Shown here: positions 1 to 4,655 of the stretch, piece after piece
Numbering within the stretch: position 1 is the stretch's first letter
How the letters are laid out: each line of letters begins with the position of its first letter
Source of the DNA: an uncultured Lactobacillaceae bacterium
GTDB lineage: Bacteria; Bacillota; Bacilli; Lactobacillales; Lactobacillaceae
Direction: 5' to 3'
Length of the DNA: 9,368 nt
Assembly (NCBI GenBank): GCA_934216625.1
Contig: CAKQCC010000027.1
Coordinates: forward strand, 1 to 9,368
The notes under the pieces: generated by a model
Seen by the model: only the letters and a program-made list of their open reading frames with translations
Databases searched by the model: none
Told to the model about the DNA's origin: nothing
Translations under genes and position numbers: made by a program

Positions 1-1313
1 AACGACGACAGGACGAACGCCGAACTGGAAATCGTGGTGGCTAGAAAGATAAAACAAGACACACAATAAATCGCGAACATGATCATCTTTAACGGCAAAG
101 TTGAAATTACGGCCGCAATGGCGGCTGCTTGGCCCTGGGTATTCAGAATGTGAACTAAATTCACGACCCCGGTCTTCTGCAGCCAGAGTGAGTAGCCACC
201 CAAAATGGCGTAAAAGCTCATGCAACCGAGCGCTCCGAACGTCAGCATCCCGATCAAGACCTGGCGAATGGTTCGGCCGCGTGAAATCCGGGCGATGAAC
301 AGTCCCATGAACGGCATGTAACTTAACCACCAACCCCAGTAGAAAATCGTTTCCTGCTGGGCAATTCCGGGAGTCCCGTTCGGAACCGTATTGGTACTCA
401 TCGGGATAAACTTTTGAATCAACAAACCGATACTGCTGGTCTCGGAATTTAAGATGTAAACCGTCGGCCCGACGATTAAAATAATCGCCAGAAAAATGAT
501 GGCGGTCCAGATGTGGGCGTTACTGAGTTTATCAATACCGCCCTTCAGGCCTTTAAAGACCGTAATCGAAAAGATAATGAACAGAATCACGAACAATTCG
601 CTTTTCAGGCCTAAATTATCACGGATTCCGGTCAACATACTTAGAGTTTTTGAAATAACCGGGATTTCTAAGCCGACACTGGCACCGACACCGCCCATGA
701 TACCGAAGACCACGACGATATCAACGATCTGACGCAACGCCCGTTTCCACGGCTTCTGACCATCCAGAACGGTAATGGCGTTACTCAACGACTGGACCTT
801 GCGATGCTTATTATACATGACGTAGCCGATCGCGATCGTGGGGGCCGCGAACATTAACCAGGCCATCGGGCCCCAGTTAAACTGGCCGTACATGTGCGAA
901 ACGTTATAGGCCGTTACCGAATAAGGCTTCGCTCCAAACGGTGGCTGCTGCAAATAGCGCAGCGGATCCACAATACTCAGCATTAAAATACTGGCGTCAA
1001 TGGCGGTTGCAAAAACCATGCTGCCCCATTGGAACGTACTGTATTCCGGCTTTTGTTTTGCAGAACCGAACCGGATGCCTCCGTAGCGGCTAATTAGAAG
1101 ATACACAAAGAAAATGAAGTTAATTACGTAAATCCACATGTAACCCCAACCCATTTCGGTCGTGATCCAGTGCAAGATTGAGCTTAGAAAGCCTTGCAGT
1201 GATGAACCACCGGCGATCAAGATTGCGCTGATCACGCAAAACAGAATTACGGTTGGAATAAACACTAATTTATCAATTCGTTTACTTTTTAAAATCTTAC
1301 TTCTACTCCTCAT
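1..1313 (-). CDS. BCCT family betaine/carnitine-type transporter, 3' end missing
   Basis: This is an integral membrane transporter for trimethylammonium compounds (betaine, carnitine, choline type). The visible 437 codons are open to the left edge; family members run to about 500 residues, so roughly the last TM segments are missing. The BCCT signature is clear at residues 324-350, with FYWGWWLSYMPF followed by GLFIARISRGRTIR. The tryptophan-box aromatics are W328, W329 and Y332. The glycine-rich TM segment is GGVGASVGLEIP at 207-218. As I recall the family, Y332, M336 and H267 match the CaiT pattern (Tyr327, Met331, Arg262) better than the sodium-dependent BetP pattern. The first Trp of the usual W-T-x-x-[FY]-W motif is Glu321 here. 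The ATG at 1313 directly follows a stop and has no upstream Shine-Dalgarno site; AGGAG at 1306-1310 instead points to an ATT at 1295. The substrate is not determined. Confident for the family, unsure of start and substrate. Confidence 0.93.
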   Translation of the reverse strand, partial: MRSRSKILKSKRIDKLVFIPTVILFCVISAILIAGGSSLQGFLSSILHWITTEMGWGYMWIYVINFIFFVYLLISRYGGIRFGSAKQKPEYSTFQWGSMVFATAIDASILMLSIVDPLRYLQQPPFGAKPYSVTAYNVSHMYGQFNWGPMAWLMFAAPTIAIGYVMYNKHRKVQSLSNAITVLDGQKPWKRALRQIVDIVVVFGIMGGVGASVGLEIPVISKTLSMLTGIRDNLGLKSELFVILFIIFSITVFKGLKGGIDKLSNAHIWTAIIFLAIILIVGPTVYILNSETSSIGLLIQKFIPMSTNTVPNGTPGIAQQETIFYWGWWLSYMPFMGLFIARISRGRTIRQVLIGMLTFGALGCMSFYAILGGYSLWLQKTGVVNLVHILNTQGQAAAIAAVISTLPLKMIMFAIYCVSCFIFLATTISSSAFVLSS

Positions 1314-1344
1314 TTATTTTGTCATGGGATCAATTACAAGAACA

Positions 1345-1372
1345 TTATTACACACATTCCCCGAGCAAACAA
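1345..1372 (-). promoter_or_regulatory. Predicted sigma-A promoter of the BCCT transporter
   Basis: On the minus strand a TTGTTT -35 box (1367-1372) lies 16 bp before a TAATAA -10 box (1345-1350). The implied transcription start is near 1338, about 25 nt before the ATG at 1313. The -35 box is embedded in the T-run of the preceding terminator. Confidence 0.5.
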
Positions 1373-1393
1373 AAAAGGGCCAATCTGACCCCC
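1371..1393 (-). terminator. Rho-independent terminator after the acetyltransferase
   Basis: Read on the minus strand, GGGTC pairs with GGCCC (one G-T wobble) around a 5-nt AGATT loop and is followed by TTTTTTGTTT. It lies about 25 nt past the acetyltransferase stop. The stem is only 5 bp, extendable with G-U pairs, so strength is uncertain. Confidence 0.6.
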
Positions 1394-1416
1394 TAAGGAT
1401 TCGAATTAAAGCTCGA

Positions 1417-1977
1417 CTAATGATCAGGATTAATTTTACGGATCACGTGGCCGGGATTACCCACGATCACGACATTGGGGCCGAATGACTTAGTCACTAC
1501 CGTGCCGGCACCGATCACGTCGTTATCGCCAATCTTAACGCCCGGCAGGATCGTCACGTGGCCACCCATCCAGACGTTATTACCAATCGTAATGGGTAAA
1601 CCAAGTTCCACGTCGTCTTCCCGTTGCTTCGGGTCGATTGGGTGAACCGGAGTGTACAGGCCAACGTCAGGGCCCAGGTAGCAGTTATCGCCGATTGTGA
1701 TCGGACAAGTATCCAGCAACGTCAAATGATAATTGCCGTAAAACCGGTTGCCGATGTGAATATTGTAGCCGTAATCAAATTCAATTCCGGTTTCGATAAA
1801 CAAATTTTTACCACAGCTGCCAAACAAATTGGCTAACTCGTGGTTTCGTTCTTCGTTATCGGTCAGGAAATTAATCTGACCTAACTTTTGACGAATGTAC
1901 TTCCGGCGAGATTGCAATTCAGCATCGTACTGATTATAAGGCTTGCCCGCCGTCATTTTTTCTCTTTCAGTTAACAT
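1417..1977 (-). CDS. Maltose/galactoside-type sugar O-acetyltransferase (hexapeptide repeat)
   Basis: This 186-residue cytosolic enzyme should transfer acetyl from acetyl-CoA to a sugar hydroxyl, as Maa and LacA do. The N-terminal 'mac' helix region is visible: M8, then TAGKPYNQYDAEL at residues 9-21. The left-handed beta-helix follows from about residue 57 to 177, with isoleucine/valine-rich hexapeptide turns such as ITIGDN, ITIGNNVWMGG and GVKIGDNDVIGAGTVV. The expected catalytic histidine is His112 in YTPVHPID, matching the T-x-x-HP motif of the family. The length is normal for the family. The start at 1977 is supported by AAGGTG about 6 nt upstream. It is the second gene of a pair with RNase HI (25-nt gap) and ends at a terminator. 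The natural acceptor sugar cannot be read from sequence; family members often acetylate several sugars in vitro. Confidence 0.93.
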   Translation of the reverse strand: MLTEREKMTAGKPYNQYDAELQSRRKYIRQKLGQINFLTDNEERNHELANLFGSCGKNLFIETGIEFDYGYNIHIGNRFYGNYHLTLLDTCPITIGDNCYLGPDVGLYTPVHPIDPKQREDDVELGLPITIGNNVWMGGHVTILPGVKIGDNDVIGAGTVVTKSFGPNVVIVGNPGHVIRKINPDH

Positions 1978-2002
1978 GTTGACACCTTCATAAATTACTA
2001 AC

Positions 2003-2773
2003 CTAATCTTTTAAATAGCCCAACCGCTTCAAACTTTTCTTAATCTCTTCAACCGAGTCGGGTCCGTTTGGAACCTTATTTTTCGATTCAGAACGTGCCC
2101 GTTTGGGTTTGACTAACGATTTGCGATTCATCTGATCCATCGTGCGGTTCAACAAATGATCAACAAAATTATTGCCGGTATTATTAGCGTGACCCTTAGT
2201 CCATTTAAACCGTAAATTAGGAAACGCTTTAACCAACCGGGCCATTACTTTCCACAAGCTGGCGTTCTTGACCGGCTGACCATTTGACAGCCGCCAATCA
2301 CGTCGCCGCCAACTCGCCAACCACCCTTTCGTCAAAACGTTCAAGACGTAGCGGGAATCCGCCACTTCTAAAATTGCTTGCCGATTAAGGTGGTGCCGGA
2401 GTAAAAATTCCAAAGCTTTCACTAGAGCCATCGTTTCCATGCGGTTATTGGTGGCGCCCCACTCGGCACCGGTCCCAGAACTGCGGCGTGAGCCAATTTT
2501 AACCAGATAGGCCCAGGCGCTTCGGTCGGTCGATAAAACGTGCTGATGGCGATGGTTACCGTGATTCCTCGAACCCCCGTCGGTATAAACTACGATTGAA
2601 TGCGAATGCGAAACGGTTCGATTCGGGTGCAAGAACCTTACGGCCGCCTGACGATCTTGAAAGCCTTTAAAAACGGGATTTGAAAAGCCACTAACTATTC
2701 GCTGAGTCGTTGGCCAATCGGTAAAGATCCCGGTTTGCCGTCCCCGGCGAACTGCGTAATATTTTTTAGCCAT
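2003..2773 (-). CDS. rnhA: Ribonuclease HI with N-terminal hybrid-binding domain
   Basis: This enzyme cleaves the RNA strand of RNA:DNA hybrids, removing R-loops and primers. The 256-residue protein starts with a hybrid-binding (viroplasmin-like) domain: AKKYYAVRRGRQTGIF at 2-17, then FKGFQDRQAAVRFL at 35-48. The RNase H domain covers about 60-215. The catalytic set is complete: D65 (YTDGGS), E113 (NRMET), D139 (VADSR), H195 (KGH) and D205 (FVDHLLN). After it comes a basic linker and a C-terminal helix ending EIKKSLKRLGYLKD, longer than the minimal enzyme. I chose the ATG at 2773. A TTG at 2791 in the same frame lies inside the preceding terminator's T-run, and the hybrid-binding domain begins right at MAKKYY. 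No Shine-Dalgarno site is visible before this ATG, which is odd. The acetyltransferase follows 25 nt downstream, probably on the same transcript. Confidence 0.93.
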   Translation of the reverse strand: MAKKYYAVRRGRQTGIFTDWPTTQRIVSGFSNPVFKGFQDRQAAVRFLHPNRTVSHSHSIVVYTDGGSRNHGNHRHQHVLSTDRSAWAYLVKIGSRRSSGTGAEWGATNNRMETMALVKALEFLLRHHLNRQAILEVADSRYVLNVLTKGWLASWRRRDWRLSNGQPVKNASLWKVMARLVKAFPNLRFKWTKGHANNTGNNFVDHLLNRTMDQMNRKSLVKPKRARSESKNKVPNGPDSVEEIKKSLKRLGYLKD

Positions 2774-2787
2774 AATTGATGTAATAA

Positions 2788-2819
2788 ACAAAAAATCCAG
2801 TTAATAACTTAACTGGATT
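2788..2819 (-). terminator. Strong rho-independent terminator after the 40-residue gene
   Basis: A perfect 11-bp stem (AATCCAGTTAA / TTAACTGGATT, loop GTTA on the minus strand) is followed by a six-T run, then GTTT. It sits 15 nt after the stop of the 40-residue gene and only 14 nt before the RNase HI ATG. The plus-strand reading has no comparable T-run. Confidence 0.85.
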
Positions 2820-2834
2820 AACAAAAATACTGAA

Positions 2835-2957
2835 TTACTTTTTGAAATCAGTTCGTAAAGCTTGTTTCAAATTAGCAATCCGGGCCTGTTTTCTTTCGTT
2901 TTTATGGTGATTAATCGGACGACGACCTTGAACACCATTTGGATGACATTCACGCAT
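2835..2957 (-). CDS. Unrecognised 40-residue basic protein, probably well expressed
   Basis: I do not recognise this family. The 40-residue product begins MRECHPNGVQGRRP and ends ALRTDFKK. It carries 11 Lys/Arg against 3 acidic residues, with one Cys (C4) and histidines at 5, 17 and 18. Residues about 19-35 could form a basic amphipathic helix; there is no signal peptide or membrane segment. The case that it is a real gene comes from its signals. An AAAGGAG site lies 9 nt before the ATG, a near-consensus promoter lies upstream, and a strong terminator follows the stop. Codon choice (CGT, GGT, CCA) differs from the CGG/CCG-rich neighbours, as in highly expressed genes. It could be a small ribosome-associated or nucleic-acid-binding protein, but that is only inference from charge and size. 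It is monocistronic, between an oxidoreductase operon and RNase HI. Confidence 0.8.
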   Translation of the reverse strand: MRECHPNGVQGRRPINHHKNERKQARIANLKQALRTDFKK

Positions 2958-3001
2958 GATTAATTTCTCCTTTATATTTTTCAATAAATTAATTCTACTC
3001 A

Positions 3002-3030
3002 ATTATAATACACATAATTAAATTAAACAA
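3002..3030 (-). promoter_or_regulatory. Strong sigma-A promoter of the 40-residue gene
   Basis: On the minus strand TTGTTT (3025-3030) and a perfect TATAAT (3002-3007) are separated by exactly 17 bp. Transcription should start near 2995, giving a leader of about 38 nt that contains AAAGGAG (2967-2973). Confidence 0.8.
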
Positions 3031-3048
3031 ATCACCACTTTCGGTGAT
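3031..3048 (-). terminator. Weak terminator or operator-like dyad
   Basis: The minus-strand dyad ATCACC-GAAAGT-GGTGAT contains the stop codon of the 58-residue gene and is followed by TTGTTT. It may be a weak terminator of the oxidoreductase operon (6-bp stem, more with G-U pairs, poor T-run). Because it directly abuts the -35 box of the 40-residue gene, an operator is an alternative. Confidence 0.5.
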
Positions 3049-3208
3049 CCCACGCTCGACCGTCTAATTCCTGACGAGCTTGACTAATTCGCTGGTCCTG
3101 TTCGATTACCAGGTCACGAGTGCGTTCCAGTAAAGCCCGCGGTTTAAATTTCGGCTGGTGTTTAATTGCGTGATTTAGCTGCTGGAGCAGCCACTGCTGG
3201 GTGTCCAT
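3032..3208 (-). CDS. Unrecognised 58-residue helical protein coupled to the oxidoreductase
   Basis: I do not recognise this protein. It is 58 residues, beginning MDTQQWLLQQLNHAIKHQP and ending DGRAWDHRKW. It looks soluble and largely helical: residues about 3-17 and 22-50 have heptad-like spacing of Leu/Ile/Val with charged faces, so a coiled coil or helical hairpin is plausible. Tryptophans sit at both ends. There is no signal peptide. The start codon overlaps the stop of the upstream oxidoreductase as TAATG, a classic translational coupling arrangement. No separate promoter is visible, so the two should be made together and the small protein may bind or regulate the enzyme; that is inference. 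The TGA stop lies inside a hairpin. The frame is open with no internal stops and keeps the codon use of its neighbour. Confidence 0.72.
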   Translation of the reverse strand: MDTQQWLLQQLNHAIKHQPKFKPRALLERTRDLVIEQDQRISQARQELDGRAWDHRKW

Positions 3209-3936
3209 TATTCATCATCTTTCCTTTTTGCTAAATTCACCTGGCGTTTTAGATCATCAAGCTGGCGTTGATTTCGGCGAATCTGGGCCAAAACGGACCT
3301 AAAAATAATCCGGTGAGTCGGCGAAGCGGGCGCTAACGTTTTTAGCTGTTTAAGGACCCACTGGATCCGGGATCTAAAGTTAAACGGGTGCTGATTCGTT
3401 AAATAATTCTGGTAGTCAACCAGAATTTTAGCTTCACTAGCGGGAGTTTGGTAGAAAAACTGGGCAATCAAGAACGGTGGCAAGTAGTGCATCCCGGCTC
3501 GCCTTGCGACCGCTTGGTACGGGGTTAGCAATGTCGACAGGCTAAAGTGTTCACCGCCACCGGCTTGATAACTTTTGAGCGGTAACCCCAACGTGACCAC
3601 CAGGCCAAACTGTTTATGACGTAAATACCCGCCGTGGTTAGCGTTAGCGAGGCGCCGACTCAGAACCTGGTCTTCCCATTGCTTCAAAAGCGCCGGGGCA
3701 CTATACCAATAGAGCGGGAACTGAAAAATAATCCGGTCGTAATTTATTAATAAACGGCGTTCGTGGGTAACGTCGATCCGGCAATCCGGGTATAATTGAT
3801 CAAGGGGGTGCCAGGTCACCTGATCAAAATCAGACTGGGCGTTCTTCAAAAACGACTGAGTATAGGAATCCTTGATTCGAGGATGTGAAACGATTACTAA
3901 TGTTTTCGTAATATCAAATCCTAAAACTAACGGCAA
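3208..3936 (-). CDS. NAD(P)H-dependent oxidoreductase, flavodoxin-like fold
   Basis: This is a quinone/FMN-type reductase of the KefF/MdaB/NQO1 family (flavodoxin_2 fold), which moves electrons from NAD(P)H through a flavin to quinones or similar acceptors. Hallmarks are the first strand KTLVIVSHPR at 11-20 and the flavin-binding segment IFQFPLYWYSAPALLKQWED at 70-89. The later GLVVTLGLPLKSYQAGGGEH at 111-130 also fits. Family proteins are usually near 180 residues; this one has about 60 extra C-terminal residues that look helical and strongly charged (QIRRNQRQLDDLKRQVNLAKRKDD). The only in-frame conventional start is a TTG at 3936, directly after a TGA and without a good Shine-Dalgarno site. 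An AGGA at 3919-3922 lies 6 nt before an ATT at 3912, which would give an N-terminus starting exactly at the first strand. The next gene is coupled through TAATG. Confidence 0.88.
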   Translation of the reverse strand: MPLVLGFDITKTLVIVSHPRIKDSYTQSFLKNAQSDFDQVTWHPLDQLYPDCRIDVTHERRLLINYDRIIFQFPLYWYSAPALLKQWEDQVLSRRLANANHGGYLRHKQFGLVVTLGLPLKSYQAGGGEHFSLSTLLTPYQAVARRAGMHYLPPFLIAQFFYQTPASEAKILVDYQNYLTNQHPFNFRSRIQWVLKQLKTLAPASPTHRIIFRSVLAQIRRNQRQLDDLKRQVNLAKRKDDE

Positions 3937-3973
3937 TCAAACCGCGATAATTAACAAAACCAGACGATAAGCA

Positions 3974-4002
3974 TATACATTCGCGTGGTTTAGTATTATA
4001 AT
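3974..4002 (+). promoter_or_regulatory. Predicted sigma-A promoter of the 82-residue gene
   Basis: TATACA (3974-3979) and a perfect TATAAT (3997-4002) are 17 bp apart. The expected leader of about 29 nt carries AAGGAGG 7 nt before the ATG. No equally good promoter is visible for the divergent oxidoreductase gene. Confidence 0.65.
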
Positions 4003-4037
4003 TATAGATAGATTTTGTTCATGAAGGAGGAAATAAT

Positions 4038-4286
4038 ATGGCTATGGATAAATCTAAAGCTGAAGAATTAGATAAAAAATTCGAAAATAACGCCCTTTTA
4101 GACAAACCAATGAACAAGGTTTATGATTGGGCTAAGACCGATATTCCAGTTCGTGATGCCTTATGGAATCACTATATGGAAAATGATGACCATGACACCA
4201 TGAAGACCGCTGACAAGATGGCTCCATACTTAGATATGAAAGATGATGACGTCAAGTCAGCCGCCGAAAAGTTACTCAAAAAGTAA
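4038..4286 (+). CDS. Unrecognised 82-residue acidic protein, probably abundant
   Basis: I cannot place this protein in a named family. It is 82 residues, soluble, without signal peptide or membrane segment, and acidic overall (19 Asp/Glu against 15 Lys/Arg). It begins MAMDKSKAEELDKKFENN and ends AAEKLLKK, with a central WAKTDIPVRDALWNHYMEN. It is likely all helical. Signals are strong: a near-ideal Shine-Dalgarno AAGGAGG 7 nt before the ATG, a good promoter and a perfect terminator. Codons such as CCA, CGT, GAC and AAG are favoured, unlike the CCG/CGG-rich neighbours, which suggests high expression. Small acidic lysine-rich helical proteins of this kind in lactobacilli are sometimes stress or stationary-phase proteins, but nothing in the sequence proves that. 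It stands alone on the plus strand, divergent from the oxidoreductase operon and convergent with the 105-residue gene. Confidence 0.9.
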   Translation: MAMDKSKAEELDKKFENNALLDKPMNKVYDWAKTDIPVRDALWNHYMENDDHDTMKTADKMAPYLDMKDDDVKSAAEKLLKK

Positions 4287-4308
4287 TCAATCAATCCAAA
4301 TTCAAATT

Positions 4309-4344
4309 AAAAAGCCTTAATTCATTAAGAATTAAGGCTTTTTT
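4309..4344. terminator. Perfect bidirectional rho-independent terminator
   Basis: A 15-bp perfect stem (AAAAAGCCTTAATTC / GAATTAAGGCTTTTT, loop ATTAA) carries a T-run on both strands. It serves the 82-residue gene on plus and the 105-residue gene on minus. On minus, the last codons and the TAA stop of the 105-residue gene lie inside the hairpin. Confidence 0.92.
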
Positions 4345-4642
4345 GTTTAGCAACTTGAATCAATTTAGGGCTAACGAAAGCCGTCGTAAAGCGTTGTAAA
4401 GGTGTGTAGCGGTGACGGCGACTGTACTTTACCGGCGCGTAATCAACTACCGCAACCCGAAGCGCGTTTTCGGTCAAGAACACTTGACCGATTTTCTTAA
4501 AATGGCCCTTGGTGTGTCGACCGGTCCGCCACAAATTAAGTTTAAAACCATGATTGCGGTCCCGTTTAATTACGTAGTTACCGTTGGGGTCAGCAGTCAG
4601 CACTACCCCGACGTAACGATTAACCCGGTATTTAGCTTTCAT
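4325..4642 (-). CDS. Unrecognised, very basic 105-residue protein
   Basis: I do not recognise this family. The 105-residue product has 22 Lys/Arg and only 4 acidic residues, a net charge near +18, and many Tyr, Val and aromatic residues in a strand-like pattern (YVGVVLTADPNGNYVIKRD at 11-29, LRVAVVDYAPVKYSRRHRY at 61-79). There is no signal peptide or membrane segment, so it is probably cytosolic and could bind nucleic acid, ribosomes or anionic lipid heads; this is inference from charge. AAAGGA lies 8 nt before the ATG, directly after the TGA of the membrane protein gene, with only 13 nt between the two reading frames, so they form an operon. The stop lies in the loop of the shared terminator. 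The opposite strand holds a 100-residue open frame over the same bases, but that frame lacks a ribosome site. Confidence 0.75.
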   Translation of the reverse strand: MKAKYRVNRYVGVVLTADPNGNYVIKRDRNHGFKLNLWRTGRHTKGHFKKIGQVFLTENALRVAVVDYAPVKYSRRHRYTPLQRFTTAFVSPKLIQVAKQKSLNS

Positions 4643-4655
4643 GCAACCATTCCTT

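Noticed and set aside
496..732. Plus-strand 78-codon open frame inside the BCCT gene
   Set aside because: It lies opposite a fully open, signature-bearing transporter frame, and its product has no recognisable features.
1162..1488. Plus-strand 108-codon frame spanning the BCCT start and the acetyltransferase end
   Set aside because: It covers a promoter and terminator on the other strand, has no ribosome site, and its hydrophobic stretch mirrors the transporter codons.
2774..2791. TTG at 2791 as the RNase HI start
   Set aside because: It lies within the terminator T-run and adds six residues before the normal MAKKYY N-terminus.
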